Source: Pseudoxanthomonas sp. J31 (GTDB taxonomy: Bacteria; Pseudomonadota; Gammaproteobacteria; Xanthomonadales; Xanthomonadaceae). From it: a stretch of 64,000 bases of DNA. Under the pieces are notes generated by a model. It was not told where the DNA came from. It saw nothing but the letters and a program-made list of their open reading frames with translations, and searched no databases. Shown piece after piece: positions 40,086 through 54,413 of this stretch. Every line of letters starts with the position of its first letter. Within the stretch, counting starts at the first letter, position 1. The DNA lies in contig NZ_AZNZ01000004.1 in NCBI RefSeq assembly GCF_000510725.1, forward strand, positions 1 to 64,000, given 5' to 3'. Both the position numbers and the translations under genes were made by a program.

Positions 40086-41354
40086 ATGGCCCGAGCCAAA
40101 TCCGCAGGCACCCTGCTGTACGCCCAGTCCGGCGGTGTTACCGCTGTCATCAACGCCACCGCCAGTGGCGTGATTTCCGAGGCCAGGGCCCGGGGCGTGA
40201 AGGTCCTGGCGGCCCGCAACGGCATCCTGGGCGCCCTGCGCGAGGAACTGGTGGATACCTCGAAGGAGTCGGCCGCCGCCATCGCCGGCCTGGCCCAGAC
40301 CCCGGGCGGTGCCTTCGGCTCCTGCCGCTACAAGCTCAAGTCGCTGGAAGCCGACCGCGCCAAGTACGAGCGCCTGCTGCAGGTGCTGCAGGCGCACGAC
40401 GTGCGCTACTTCCTCTACAACGGCGGCAACGATTCGGCCGACACCGCGTGGAAGGTCTCGCAGCTGGCCAGGGAATTCGGCTACCCGCTGACCTGCATCG
40501 GCGTGCCCAAGACCATCGACAACGATCTGGCCGTCACCGACACCTGCCCCGGCTTCGGTTCGGCCGCCAAGTACACCGCCGTGTCCGTGCGCGAGGCGGC
40601 GCTGGACGTGGCGGCGATGGCCGAGACCTCGACCAAGGTCTTCGTGTACGAGGCCATGGGCCGCCACGCCGGCTGGCTGGCCGCGGCCGCGGGCCTGGCC
40701 GGGCAGTCGCCGGACGACGCCCCGCAGGTCATCCTGTTCCCCGAGCGCGCCTACGACGAGGCCGCGTTCCTGGCCCAGGTCGACAAGGTGGTGAAGAAGA
40801 TCGGCTGGTGCGTGGTCGTGGCCAGCGAGGGCATCCGCGACAAGGACGGCAGGTTCGTCGCCGACGCCGGCGGCGGCAAGGACGCGTTCGGCCACACCCA
40901 GCTGGGCGGCGTGTCGTCCTACCTGGCCGGCAAGGTCAAGGACAAGCTGGGCTACAAGGTGCACTGGACCCTGCCGGACTACCTGCAGCGCTCGGCCCGC
41001 CACATCGCCAGCAAGACCGACTGGGAGCAGGCGCAGGCGGTGGGCAAGGCCGCGGTGCAGTACGCGCTCAAGGGCATGAATGCGGTGATGCCGGTGATCG
41101 TGCGCACCTCGTCGGCGCCATACCGCTGGAAGATCGAGCCGGCGCCGCTGCACAAGGTCGCCAACCACGAGAAGACCATGCCGGCCGGCTTCATCCGCAA
41201 GGACGGCTTCGGCATCACCGCCAGGGCGCGCGAGTACCTGGAGCCGCTGATCCGCGGCGAGGCGCCGCTGGCCTATGGCCGCGACGGCCTGCCGAAGTAC
41301 GTCACCCTGAAGAACGTGGCGGTGAAGAAGAAGCTGCCGGCCTGGGAAGGCTGA
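40086..41354 (+). CDS. pfp: pyrophosphate-dependent 6-phosphofructokinase
   Basis: The 422-residue product uses pyrophosphate instead of ATP to phosphorylate fructose 6-phosphate, reversibly. Seen: YAQSGGVTAVINATASG, the phosphoryl-donor loop YNGGNDSADTAW, the catalytic PKTIDNDL, and EAMGRHAGWLAA. An Asn-Asp-Ser in the GG-x-DS box and the long chain fit the PPi type rather than ATP-PFK. It is followed after the next minus gene by a proton-pumping pyrophosphatase, so the two share the PPi pool. The ATG follows AGGAGTTGTCC. Confidence 0.93.
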   Translation: MARAKSAGTLLYAQSGGVTAVINATASGVISEARARGVKVLAARNGILGALREELVDTSKESAAAIAGLAQTPGGAFGSCRYKLKSLEADRAKYERLLQVLQAHDVRYFLYNGGNDSADTAWKVSQLAREFGYPLTCIGVPKTIDNDLAVTDTCPGFGSAAKYTAVSVREAALDVAAMAETSTKVFVYEAMGRHAGWLAAAAGLAGQSPDDAPQVILFPERAYDEAAFLAQVDKVVKKIGWCVVVASEGIRDKDGRFVADAGGGKDAFGHTQLGGVSSYLAGKVKDKLGYKVHWTLPDYLQRSARHIASKTDWEQAQAVGKAAVQYALKGMNAVMPVIVRTSSAPYRWKIEPAPLHKVANHEKTMPAGFIRKDGFGITARAREYLEPLIRGEAPLAYGRDGLPKYVTLKNVAVKKKLPAWEG

Positions 41355-41490
41355 CTGCGATGACGGACGCGGCCGGCGGGCTCCGCGCCCTGCTGGCCGC
41401 GCCGGAGGCGGAGCCGCACCATCCCGGCCGCGACTGCGGCCGCGCGCGGCTGGAGGGCGAGCCGGTGGAACCGGAGGCGCTCCCGGCGGG

Positions 41491-42066
41491 CTAGTTGCCG
41501 CAGGCTCCCTGCGGCGCCTGCAGCACGGCGCTGTACTGCGGCAGCCGGGAGGCCCCGGCAGCCGCCTGCCCGCGGCCCTGCTCCAGGTAGATCCGCGCCT
41601 GGCCCTGGCCGTCGCGCGCCGGAGCGTCCGCCCCGGACTTGCGCCAGACCTGGACCACCGCCTCGCGCCCCGGGCAGGCCGCCTCGGGAATCTTCACCAC
41701 GTCGTTGAGCGTCCAGCCGGCCGCGGCCGAGGGTTGCGCCTGTTCGGCCCCGACATAGCGCGCGCGCGGCTGGCAGGCGCCGCCCAGCGGCACCACCTGC
41801 AGCGCATAGGGCGCGGCGGCCCCGGCCTGCGCGTAACTGCCTTCCAGGCGTACGCAGGCTTCCGGGATCTGGCGCACGGTATGCACCGCGCCCGGGGCCT
41901 GTGGTGCGCCGACGCGCGCCGCCGGCTCCTGCGCGCGCAGCGGCACCACCACCGCCAGGGCGGTGGCCAGCAGCACCAGCAGGAAGGCCTGGCGGAAGGC
42001 AGCGCGGCTGCGCGCCTGGGCGCCGGCGACGGGGGATTGGTGGCGGACGGACGGGCGACGGCTCAT
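41491..42066 (-). CDS. hypothetical protein with N-terminal membrane anchor
   Basis: The 191-residue product has a basic N-terminus and a single hydrophobic segment (about 27-44, AFLLVLLATALAVVVPL), then a periplasmic part with two VRQIPEACVRLEG / VVKIPEAACPGRE units that look like an internal duplication, each with a Cys after IPEA. The protein ends PQGACGN. No function is known to me. It lies between pfp and hppA but on the opposite strand. Confidence 0.6.
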   Translation of the reverse strand: MSRRPSVRHQSPVAGAQARSRAAFRQAFLLVLLATALAVVVPLRAQEPAARVGAPQAPGAVHTVRQIPEACVRLEGSYAQAGAAAPYALQVVPLGGACQPRARYVGAEQAQPSAAAGWTLNDVVKIPEAACPGREAVVQVWRKSGADAPARDGQGQARIYLEQGRGQAAAGASRLPQYSAVLQAPQGACGN

Positions 42067-42288
42067 GGGCAACGCTGGGCTCGGGGGACTACAAGCCTGC
42101 CCCGGCGCGGATGAACGCCATGTGGCCTTCCGCACGCGGCTGGGGTCATACTCGGCCCACTCCACGGAAGTCGAACACGGTACGACGCGTCTCGGTAACG
42201 GGTCCGTTCCAGTGCTTCATGGCTCGCCAGGCGTGGTCCTCCCGGTTCGACCTCGGTCGGACGGCATCCATACACCTCGGGAGGGGTC

Positions 42289-44316
<2,028 letters not shown>

Positions 44317-44340
44317 TCGTTGCCGGTCGTTGGAAGGAGA

Positions 44341-44372
44341 AGCCCCGGCCAGGCCGGGGCTTTTCCTTTTTC
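44341..44372 (+). terminator. rho-independent terminator of hppA
   Basis: AGCCCCGGC and GCCGGGGCT form a 9-base stem with a 3-base loop, followed by TTTTCCTTTTTC, 24 bases after the stop codon. Confidence 0.85.
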
Positions 44373-44393
44373 CTCTCCCCATGGGGTGAGGGG

Positions 44394-45719
<1,326 letters not shown>

Positions 45720-45720
45720 G

Positions 45721-46266
45721 TCAGTTGAAGCTGCGGCGGTGGCGCGGACCGAGCACGCAGTCGCCATGCAGCAGCAGGGTGGCCACGCGCACGAATTCCT
45801 CCAGTTCCGAGAGCGAGGCTTCGTCCTCCTCGTCCTCGTCGATGTCCTGCACCCGGGCCCCGGCCAGCTTGCCGAGGTCCTGCAGGGCCTCGCTGCCCTC
45901 CTCCGACAGCGGCGGCTTGGCCCCGGCGGCCAGGCCGAAGGCGCCGAGGAAGCCGCGGCACCAGTCGAACAGCGCCTGCGCGCGCTGGCGCACGCTGGCA
46001 TCCTCGTCGGCCAGCAGCAGCTGGAAGGCGAACTCGCCGTCCTCCAGCTGGGCCACGCTGCCCTCGCGCAGGCGGTCCAGGGCGCTGCCGGCGGGCGGCG
46101 GCGGCAGGGATTCGTCGGCCATGACCTTGGCGGTCCAGTCGCGCGCGTCGGCGCCGCCCCCGGCCAGCCAGCCGCAGAGGGCGCCGTGCAGTTCGGCGGG
46201 CGAGGCGACCAGGCCGAGCTCGCGGCTGGCCGCGGCGACCTCCTGGGGAGTGGGCAGTTGCGACAT
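45721..46266 (-). CDS. ygfB: UPF0149 family protein (YgfB-like)
   Basis: The 181-residue product is mostly helical, with the family pattern SPAELHGALCGWLAGGG at residues 22-38, AQLEDGEFAFQLLLAD, and LFDWCRGFLGAFGLA, and an acidic stretch DIDEDEEDEASLSELEEFV. UPF0149 proteins have no proven enzyme activity; in Pseudomonas a YgfB affects antibiotic tolerance. It forms an operon with pepP and is divergent from the TIGR02449/zapA genes. Confidence 0.9.
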   Translation of the reverse strand: MSQLPTPQEVAAASRELGLVASPAELHGALCGWLAGGGADARDWTAKVMADESLPPPPAGSALDRLREGSVAQLEDGEFAFQLLLADEDASVRQRAQALFDWCRGFLGAFGLAAGAKPPLSEEGSEALQDLGKLAGARVQDIDEDEEDEASLSELEEFVRVATLLLHGDCVLGPRHRRSFN

Positions 46267-46381
46267 GTCGGGCGGGGGCGGGAAGGGGAGCCAAGTGTAT
46301 CAATCCGCCCGCGACGGCCCGGTGGCCGGCCGTCCGGACTCGCTTGACCGGCGCGCGGGGCGCTGCCTATCGTGGCCTCCC

Positions 46382-46606
46382 ATGGAACCCACGCCCGACG
46401 CCACCGCCCGCCTCCGCGCCCTCGCCGCGCGGGTCGAAGCGCTGGCCGACCGCTGCCAGCGGCTGGCGGAGGAGAACCGCAGCCTGCGCCTGCAGCAGGA
46501 GCAGCTGGTCGCCGAGCGCGCGCAGCTGCTGCTGAAGAACGAGCAGGCGCGGTCCCGGGTCGAGGCGATGATCGCGCGGCTGCGGTCGCTGGAGCAGCAC
46601 ACGTGA
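46382..46606 (+). CDS. TIGR02449-type coiled-coil protein
   Basis: The 74-residue product is one long coiled coil (LRALAARVEALADRC, LAEENRSLRLQQEQL, LLLKNEQARSRVEAMIARLRSLE). Its place before zapA is the standard setting for this family, which may act with ZapA and ZapB-like proteins in cell division. It overlaps zapA by four bases (GTGA). Confidence 0.82.
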   Translation: MEPTPDATARLRALAARVEALADRCQRLAEENRSLRLQQEQLVAERAQLLLKNEQARSRVEAMIARLRSLEQHT

Positions 46607-46914
46607 GCACCGAGCCGGTAGAAGTCCGCATCCTGGACCGCGAGTACACCGTCGGCGTGCCGGCGGGTGAACGCGACAGCCTGCAGGCGGCCGCCCGCCT
46701 GCTGGACTCGCGCATGCGCGAGATCCGCGGCAGCAACCGCATGGTCTCGCTGGACCGGCTGGCGGTGCTGACCGCGCTGAACCTGGCCCACGAACTGCAA
46801 CAGGCGCGCGAGGAACGCGACGCCCGCGAGCGCGAGCTGGCGCGGGTGCTGGACACCCTGGACCGGCGCCTGGACAGCCTGCTCGGCCCGGCCACGGACA
46901 AACCACAAGACTGA
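46603..46914 (+). CDS. zapA: cell division protein ZapA
   Basis: The 103-residue product starts at a GTG within the end of the preceding gene. It has the ZapA N-terminal domain (VEVRILDREYTVGVPAGERDSLQ, split by the domain's first strand and helix) and a C-terminal coiled coil. ZapA crosslinks FtsZ filaments at the division site. The 6S RNA gene follows about 110 bases downstream, a gene order kept across the gamma-proteobacteria. Confidence 0.9.
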   Translation: MSTEPVEVRILDREYTVGVPAGERDSLQAAARLLDSRMREIRGSNRMVSLDRLAVLTALNLAHELQQAREERDARERELARVLDTLDRRLDSLLGPATDKPQD

Positions 46915-47014
46915 ATGCGCGGTCCGATTGACCGCGCCTTCCGGCCCTGAACCAGGCATTGCCGGAATCTTCGCTATTCACGCCACGCAGGCTAGGCAGC
47001 GCGCGCGGCGACGC

Positions 47015-47020
47015 TATAAT
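47015..47020 (+). promoter_or_regulatory. -10 box of the 6S RNA promoter
   Basis: A perfect TATAAT lies 7-10 bases before the 5' end expected for 6S RNA. The -35 region is GC-rich and unclear. Confidence 0.7.
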
Positions 47021-47026
47021 CCTTCC

Positions 47027-47210
47027 GCGTTCTCTGCCGTGTTCGACAGCTGGCAAAACATTCGCCTTGTCCCTTAAAAACGACACCGGGGATGCGACGA
47101 CGCCGGGTGTGCATGTCCGCCATGTAGCGGGAAGCCCGAAGGTTTCCGACCGTTCCCACTTGAACCTCGGGTTCAAGGTCGTTTCGCCGCATCGGCATGG
47201 TGGAGAACCA
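47027..47210 (+). ncRNA. ssrS: 6S RNA (ssrS)
   Basis: Between zapA and the 5-formyl-THF cyclo-ligase gene lies a strong promoter and a sequence whose ends pair as in 6S RNA: TTCTCTGCCGTG near the 5' end and CATGGTGGAGAA near the 3' end. The conserved internal segment TTGAACCTCGGGTTCAAGG (47161-47178 region) matches the 3' arm of known gamma-proteobacterial 6S RNA (CTTGAACCAAGGGTTCAAGG). 6S RNA binds sigma-70 RNA polymerase in stationary phase. Exact ends are estimates. Confidence 0.85.
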
Positions 47211-47218
47211 TTCTTCCG

Positions 47219-47250
47219 ACGACGCCTCCCCCCGGGAGGCGTCGTTTTTT
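47219..47250 (+). terminator. rho-independent terminator after 6S RNA
   Basis: A perfect 12-base stem (ACGACGCCTCCC / GGGAGGCGTCGT) with a 3-base loop and a T-run. Confidence 0.85.
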
Positions 47251-47330
47251 GTGCGCGCCGGCACCGTCGCGGGCTTGGCGCGGCCGGCGGCGGCGGCGAT
47301 CATGCAGCGCCGCCCACGCCCCGGATGCCC

Positions 47331-47938
47331 ATGACCCAGGACCGCCCCACCCTGCGCCGCCAGCTGCGCGACCGCCGCCGCGCGCTGCCGCCGGCCGTGC
47401 GCATCGCCGCCGCGCAGGAGCTGGCCGAACGCATCCTCGCCCTGCCTTTCCTGCCGCAGCGCGGCTACGTCGCCGGCTACTGGGCGATGGACGGCGAGAT
47501 CGGCCTGCACGTGTTGCAGCTGAAGCTGCCCCCGGGCCTGGTCTGGTGCCTGCCGGTGCTGGACGGCGAGCTGCTGCGCTTCGCGCCATGGCGCTCGGGC
47601 GACCCGCTGGTGACCAACCGCTTCGGCATTCCCGAGCCGGACGTGGAGCCGTCCTCGGCGCTGGAGCCGGCGGCGATGTCGCTGGTGGTGATGCCGCTGG
47701 TCGGCTTCGACCCCGGCGGCCAGCGGCTGGGCATGGGAGGCGGCTGGTATGATCGCAGCTTCGCGTTCCGCCGCGACCGCGCCGCGCCGCCGTGGCTGGT
47801 GGGTGCCGGCTTCTCCGTGCAGCAGGTCGAGGCGCTGGAGGGGGCGGAGTGGGACGTGGTCCCCGACGCGATCTGCACCGAGACCCAGACCCTGCTGCGC
47901 CCCGGCGCCAGCAGCCCGCAGCACGAGAAAGACCCGAC

Positions 47939-47942
<4 letters not shown>
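47331..47942 (+). CDS. ygfA: 5-formyltetrahydrofolate cyclo-ligase
   Basis: The 203-residue product converts 5-formyl-THF to 5,10-methenyl-THF with ATP. Features: LRRQLRDRRRALP at the N-terminus, GYVAGYWAMDGEI, VVMPLVGFDPGGQRLGMGGGWYDR (the ATP/folate signature). The next ATG upstream, at 47325, is also possible. Its stop overlaps the EVE gene start. Its place directly after 6S RNA is conserved, and in E. coli the two are cotranscribed. Confidence 0.92.
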
Positions 47943-48415
<473 letters not shown>

Positions 48416-48459
48416 TTCGCCGTTCGTGATTAGCGGGCAGCGAAGCGCTCCTACGAATC

Positions 48460-48482
48460 ACCAATCACCAATTACCAATCAC
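48460..48482 (+). repeat. short direct repeat (CAATCAC-like units)
   Basis: Between the EVE gene and rpiA, ATCACCAATCACCAATTACCAATCACG contains four imperfect copies of a 7-base unit ACCAATC/T. It is a simple sequence tract, not a CRISPR. Confidence 0.6.
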
Positions 48483-48491
48483 GGCCCTCCA

Positions 48492-49139
48492 ATGTCTGAA
48501 GCCAAGCGCCTGGCCGGCGAAAAGGCCATCGAGTACGTCGAGGACGGCATGGTCGTCGGCGTGGGCACCGGCTCGACCGTGGCCTACTTCATCGAGGCCC
48601 TGGGCCGGATCAAGGACCGCATTGCCGGCGCCGTTTCCAGCTCCGAGCAGAGCACGAAGCGGCTGAAGGAGCTGGGCATCGAGGTGTTGGACGCCAACGC
48701 CGCCGGCCCGCTGAAGCTGTACGTGGACGGCGCCGACGAGTGCGACCCGCACAAGCGCCTGATCAAGGGCGGCGGCGCCGCGCTGACCCGGGAGAAGATC
48801 ATCGCCGAGGCCAGCGAGACCTTCGTGTGCATCATCGATCCGGCCAAGCAGGTACCGGTGCTGGGCAAGTTCCCGCTGCCGGTGGAAGTGATCCCGATGG
48901 CGCGCAGCCTGGTCGCCCGCCGCATCCTGGAACTGACCGGCGGCCAGCCGGTGTGGCGCGACGGCGTGGTCACCGACAACGGCAACTGGATCCTGGACGT
49001 GCACAACCTCCGCATCACCGACCCGGTGAAGATGGAGAGCGAACTCAACCAGATCCCCGGCGTGGTCAGCGTCGGCCTGTTCGCCCGCCGCCCGGCCGAC
49101 ATCGTGATCGTCGGCGGCCAGCCGCCGCAGGTGCTCTGA
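48492..49139 (+). CDS. rpiA: ribose-5-phosphate isomerase A
   Basis: The 215-residue product interconverts ribose 5-phosphate and ribulose 5-phosphate. Seen: [17 protein letters not shown] (phosphate loop), [24 protein letters not shown] (catalytic Asp) and [12 protein letters not shown]. Length and motifs are those of RpiA. The ATG has only a weak upstream ribosome site (CCCTCC region), yet alignment fixes the start. Confidence 0.96.
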   Translation: MSEAKRLAGEKAIEYVEDGMVVGVGTGSTVAYFIEALGRIKDRIAGAVSSSEQSTKRLKELGIEVLDANAAGPLKLYVDGADECDPHKRLIKGGGAALTREKIIAEASETFVCIIDPAKQVPVLGKFPLPVEVIPMARSLVARRILELTGGQPVWRDGVVTDNGNWILDVHNLRITDPVKMESELNQIPGVVSVGLFARRPADIVIVGGQPPQVL

Positions 49140-49217
49140 GCCCGGCCGCGGCGCGGCCTTGACCGCCGCGCCGGGTTGCCCCACCTTGCGGGCCTGGTTC
49201 CGTCCGTGGTGGTCCAC

Positions 49218-49673
49218 ATGCCCCGACTGCTCCGCCGCCTTGCCGTCCTGACCGCGCTGCTGCTGGGCAGCGGCCTTGCCGCCGCCAGCGACCACTGGGT
49301 CGAGCTGGCCGGCGAGCGCTTCCAGGTCGAGATCGCCGCCACCGAGGCCCAGCGCGCGCGCGGGCTGATGTACCGCGAGCGGCTGGAGCCGGGCCACGGC
49401 ATGCTCTTCATCCACGACTGGTTCGGGCCGCAGGCCTACTGGATGAAGAACACGCGCATCCCGCTGGACATCCTGTACTTCGACGAGCAGCGCCGGCTGG
49501 TCTCGCAGCACCGCGACGTGCCGCCGTGCCGCACCCGCGACTGCCCGGTCTACCCCAGCGGCGCCCCGGCCCGCTACGTGCTGGAGCTCAACGCCGGCGA
49601 GGCGGCGCGGCTGGGCGTGGCCGAGGGGGCTGAACTGCGCTTCGGCCCGGGGATCCCCGCGGCGGCGGAGTAG
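49218..49673 (+). CDS. DUF192 family exported protein
   Basis: The 151-residue product has a signal peptide (residues 1-23) and the complete DUF192 domain: VEIAATEAQRARGLMYRERL, MLFIHDWFGPQAYWMKNTRIPLDILYFD, and VLELNAGEAARLGV. Members are periplasmic or secreted beta-barrel-like proteins with no established activity. The WMKNT motif is intact. Confidence 0.88.
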   Translation: MPRLLRRLAVLTALLLGSGLAAASDHWVELAGERFQVEIAATEAQRARGLMYRERLEPGHGMLFIHDWFGPQAYWMKNTRIPLDILYFDEQRRLVSQHRDVPPCRTRDCPVYPSGAPARYVLELNAGEAARLGVAEGAELRFGPGIPAAAE

Positions 49674-49721
49674 CCGCGCCCGGGCTTGATTGTCGCCGCG
49701 CCCGACCCCAGTCTTGGGCGC

Positions 49722-50570
49722 ATGGGGAAAACACGCATCCAACTTCCCGACTGGAACGCCCTGGCAGCGCTGGACGATGCCGCGCTGCCCCTGTTGCCGA
49801 CCGCCCTGCTGATCGCCCGCGACGAGTACCCGGCGCTGGACCCGGCCGAGTACGACGCCCTGGTGCAGTCGCACGTCGAGCACCTGCGGCCGGAGGTGGA
49901 GGCGATCCCGTCGACCGCGCTGAAGATGGCGGCGATCAACCGCCACCTGTTCGACGAGCTGGGCTACAGCGGCAACCACGACGCCTACTACGACCCGCGC
50001 AACAGCTACCTCAACCAGGTGCTGGAGCGGCGCCTGGGCAACCCGATCTCGCTGGCGATGGTGCAGATGGAGGTCGCCCGCCGCCTGGGCGTGCCGCTGG
50101 ACGGGGTCTCCTTCCCCGGGCACTTCCTGGTGCGGCTGCCGGTGGACGGCGGCCTGCTGGTGATGGACCCGTTCAACGGCGGCCGCCCGCTGGCGGTGGA
50201 GGAGCTGCGCGAGCGGGTGCGCCCGCACCTGGGCGGCGAGGTCCCGGACGACCGGGTGCTGCTGCAGATCCTCACCCCCGCCCCGCACCGGGCGATCCTG
50301 GCGCGGGTGCTGCGCAACCTGCACGGCGTGTACGCCGCCGCCGGGGAATGGGAGCGCGCCGCGCGCAGCGCCGACCGCGTGCTGCGGCTGGTGCCGGAGG
50401 AAACCGACGCCCTGCGCGACCGCGGCCTGGCCTACATGGAGCTGGGGCACATCGAGGGCGCGCGCCGCGACCTGGGCCGCTACCTGCAGCTGGCCCCGGA
50501 CGCCGCCGACGCCGAAGCGATCCGCGAGCGCCTGATCGACGCAGCCGGGCAGCGCACCGTGCTGCACTGA
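49722..50570 (+). CDS. SirB1 family protein (transglutaminase-like with TPR)
   Basis: The 282-residue product has the SirB1 transglutaminase-like region (LDPAEYDALVQSHVEHL, YYDPRNSYLNQVLERRLGNPISLA, VPLDGVSFPGHFLVR) and then tetratricopeptide repeats (about 200-275, RAARSADRVLRLVPEETDA, AYMELGHIEGARRDLGRYLQLAP). The catalytic Cys of true transglutaminases is not seen; NPISL replaces it, as usual in the family. An upstream TTG at 49686 would add 12 residues. Confidence 0.88.
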   Translation: MGKTRIQLPDWNALAALDDAALPLLPTALLIARDEYPALDPAEYDALVQSHVEHLRPEVEAIPSTALKMAAINRHLFDELGYSGNHDAYYDPRNSYLNQVLERRLGNPISLAMVQMEVARRLGVPLDGVSFPGHFLVRLPVDGGLLVMDPFNGGRPLAVEELRERVRPHLGGEVPDDRVLLQILTPAPHRAILARVLRNLHGVYAAAGEWERAARSADRVLRLVPEETDALRDRGLAYMELGHIEGARRDLGRYLQLAPDAADAEAIRERLIDAAGQRTVLH

Positions 50571-50603
50571 GCCCGCCCGCGCCCGCCGGGGCGCGGTGCC
50601 GGC

Positions 50604-50792
50604 TCAGATCTCCATCATCTCGAAGTCGTCCTTGGTGACCCCGCAATCCGGGCAGGTCCAGGTGTCCGGGATGTCCTCCCAGCGCGTCCCGGGCGGGATG
50701 CCCTCTTCCGGCAAGCCTTCGGCTTCGTGGTAGATGAAGCCGCATACCACGCACATCCAGCTGCGGTAAGGGGCGTTGTCGGTCTCGCTCAT
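50604..50792 (-). CDS. rubredoxin
   Basis: The 62-residue product has two Cys knuckles, CVVCGFIY and CPDCGVTK, that bind one iron, with the aromatic [13 protein letters not shown] segment. Rubredoxin carries electrons, for example to alkane hydroxylase or in oxidative-stress defence. The gene is divergent from thiE and convergent with the SirB1 gene. Confidence 0.95.
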   Translation of the reverse strand: MSETDNAPYRSWMCVVCGFIYHEAEGLPEEGIPPGTRWEDIPDTWTCPDCGVTKDDFEMMEI

Positions 50793-50856
50793 CGGATAAT
50801 GCAGGCCTGCGTCAGGGGCGCCATTGTCCCACAGGCGCCCGCACGACGGAGTCGAG

Positions 50857-51495
50857 ATGAGCCCTGCCCCCCGCCCCCGAGGCCTGTACCTGATCACCCC
50901 GGACGAGCCGGTCACCAGCCGCCTGCTGCAGCGGGTAGGGCCGCTGCTTGGCGCCGGCGTGGCCTGGCTGCAGTACCGCAACAAGGCCGCCAGCGCGGCG
51001 CTGAGGCAAGAGCAGGCCGCGGCGCTGCAGGCCCTGTGCGCGCGCGCCGGAGTGCCGCTGCTGGTCAACGACGACGCGGCCCTGGCCTCGGAGATCGGCG
51101 CCGCCGGCGCCCACCTGGGCGAGGACGACGGCGCCCTGGCCGCGGCCCGCGCCCTGCTCGGCCCGCACGCCATCCTCGGCGCCTCCTGCTACGACAGCCT
51201 GCAGCTGGCGCGCGAGGCGGTGGCCGCCGGTGCCAGCTACGTGGCCTTCGGCGCGTTCTTCCCCACCACCACCAAGGTGGTGACCCGGCGCGCCACCCCG
51301 GACCTGCTGCGCGATGCCGCGGCGCTGGGCGTGCCGCGGGTGGCGATCGGCGGCATCACCCCGGAAAACGGCCGCGCCCTGGTCGAGGCCGGCGCCGACC
51401 TGCTGGCGGTGATCGGCGGGGTGTTCGACGCGCCCGATCCGCTGGCGGCGGTGCGGGCCTACCAGCGCTGTTTCCAGGCCACGCCGGCGGCCTGA
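50857..51495 (+). CDS. thiE: thiamine-phosphate synthase
   Basis: The 212-residue product joins the pyrimidine and thiazole halves of thiamine. It is a TIM barrel with [39 protein letters not shown] and [11 protein letters not shown], the phosphate-binding and pyrimidine-binding loops of ThiE. GGAGTCGAG precedes the ATG. No TPP riboswitch is evident in the short gap upstream. Confidence 0.94.
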   Translation: MSPAPRPRGLYLITPDEPVTSRLLQRVGPLLGAGVAWLQYRNKAASAALRQEQAAALQALCARAGVPLLVNDDAALASEIGAAGAHLGEDDGALAAARALLGPHAILGASCYDSLQLAREAVAAGASYVAFGAFFPTTTKVVTRRATPDLLRDAAALGVPRVAIGGITPENGRALVEAGADLLAVIGGVFDAPDPLAAVRAYQRCFQATPAA

Positions 51496-51521
51496 GCGGG
51501 GCGCGCGCGGGCGGCGGGGCC

Positions 51522-51527
51522 TACAAT
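51522..51527 (+). promoter_or_regulatory. -10 box upstream of hemL
   Basis: TACAAT lies 30 bases before the hemL ATG, inside the GC-rich thiE-hemL gap. A similar TACAAT is seen at 28855. Confidence 0.5.
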
Positions 51528-51557
51528 ACGGGGCTTCGCCGCACTGGAACCGTCCCG

Positions 51558-52842
<1,285 letters not shown>

Positions 52843-52859
<17 letters not shown>

Positions 52860-53736
52860 GCCCGGCGCCGGCCCGCGCGCGGACGGCGGCAGCCTGTTCG
52901 AGCGCGAGCACCTGCCGGCCTCCAGCGAAGGCCGGCGCTACCGCTGGTTCCGGGTGATCTTCCACCACGACGCCCCGGACGAGCGCAACTTCGACCTGGC
53001 GCTGATCCTGGTCATCCTGGCCAGCGTGGCGGTGGTGCTGCTGGACTCCATGCCCTCGGTGAAGGTGCGTTGGCACGCCTGGCTGTACGCGGCCGAGTGG
53101 CTGTTCACCCTGGCCTTCGCCGTGGAATACGGCGTGCGGCTGTGGGTGGTGAAGCGGCCGCTGCGCTATGCCTTCAGCTTCTTCGGCATCATCGACCTGC
53201 TGGCGATCCTGCCCACCTTCCTGTCGCTGCTGTTCCCGGCCACCGCCTCGTTCACCGTGATCCGCGCGCTGCGCCTGCTGCGCGTGTTCCGGGTGCTCAA
53301 GCTGGTGGAGTATTCCAGCGAGGCCGGGGTGCTGATCCAGGCGCTGGTGCGCAGCCGGCGCAAGATCCTGGTGTTCATCGCCGCGTTGCTGACCATCGTG
53401 GTGGTGTTCGGTGCGCTGATGTACGTGGTGGAGGGCCCGGACAACGGCTTCACCAGCATCCCCGCCGGCATGTACTGGGCGATCGTGACCGTCGGCACCG
53501 TCGGCTTCGGCGACATCGCCCCGGCCACCCCGTTCGGCCGCTTCGTCACCTCGCTGCTGATCGTGATCGGCTACAGCATCATCGCCGTGCCCACCGGCAT
53601 CTACACCGCCGAGCTGGCGCGCTCGCTGCAGCCGCGCCGGCGCCAGGCGCGCTGCGGCAGCTGCGGACTGGACGACCACGAGGCCGATGCCTGGCACTGC
53701 CGCAAGTGCGGCGCCGCCCTGGCGCGGGAGCCATGA
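52843..53736 (+). CDS. voltage-gated potassium channel-like protein with zinc-ribbon tail
   Basis: The 297-residue product has six membrane helices (about 48-250). The S4 helix carries Arg at every third place ([17 protein letters not shown]), and the pore has the K+ filter TVGTVGFGD. After the last helix comes a short cytosolic tail with [20 protein letters not shown], a zinc-ribbon-like pair of CxxC. The gene starts 17 bases inside the hemL end. It would form a tetrameric K+ channel in the inner membrane. Confidence 0.9.
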
Positions 53737-53764
53737 GCGGCGGCGCGCGGGCCCCGGAGCGGCG

Positions 53765-54379
53765 ATGAGGCCGCGCATCCGCCAGCTGCTGCTGGACTTC
53801 GACAACGTGCTGGCCCACTACCGGCGCGAGCAGCGGGTGGCATGCCTGGCCGCGCATGCGGGCACGAGCTTCGCGCAGGTGTGGCAGGCGCTGTATGGCT
53901 CCGGGCTGGAAGCGCGCTACGACGCCGGCCGGGTTTCCACGGCCGATTACCTGCGCGAACTGGGCGAAGGCATCGGCGCGGCCGTGGACGAAACCGCCTG
54001 GCTGCAGGCGCGGGTGGCGGCCACCACTGCCGACGAACGCGCGCTGGCACGGCTGCTGGCGCTGGACCCGGAACTGCCGATGGCGGTGCTGACCAACAAC
54101 GGCGAACTGGCCGCGCGGGTGGTGCTGCAGGTGGCCGCGCCGCTGGCGCCGCGGCTGGGCGGCCGGGTGCTGTGCAGCGGCAGCCTGGGCGGGCGCAAGC
54201 CGGAGCCGCAGGTCTACCTGCGCGCGCTCGAGCGCCTGGGCTGGAATGCCGCCGATACCCTGTTCATCGACGACCTGTTCGCCAACGTGCAGGGCGCACG
54301 CCGCGCGGGCCTGCACGCCGACAGCGTGCGCGATGCCCGCGCCCTGGGCCGGGTGCTGAAACGCTTCGGCCTGGCCTGA
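53765..54379 (+). CDS. HAD-IA family hydrolase
   Basis: The 204-residue product has HAD motif I as LLLDFDNVLAHY, a helical cap, motif II AVLTNNGELA, motif III GGRKPEPQVYL and motif IV LFIDDLFANVQGA. The residue after the second Asp is Asn where Thr or Gly is common. The substrate is unknown. A start at 53733 in the end of the channel gene is in another frame and was not used. Confidence 0.82.
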   Translation: MRPRIRQLLLDFDNVLAHYRREQRVACLAAHAGTSFAQVWQALYGSGLEARYDAGRVSTADYLRELGEGIGAAVDETAWLQARVAATTADERALARLLALDPELPMAVLTNNGELAARVVLQVAAPLAPRLGGRVLCSGSLGGRKPEPQVYLRALERLGWNAADTLFIDDLFANVQGARRAGLHADSVRDARALGRVLKRFGLA

Positions 54380-54413
54380 GCGCGCGCTCACGCTCTTCCC
54401 CGGAGGAACCTGG

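Noticed and set aside
41360-41494. A 44-codon frame right after pfp.
   Set aside because: No clear ribosome site and no coding signature; only its distance to pfp was suggestive.
48460-48482. CRISPR-like direct repeats.
   Set aside because: Units are only 7 bases, adjacent, and without spacers.
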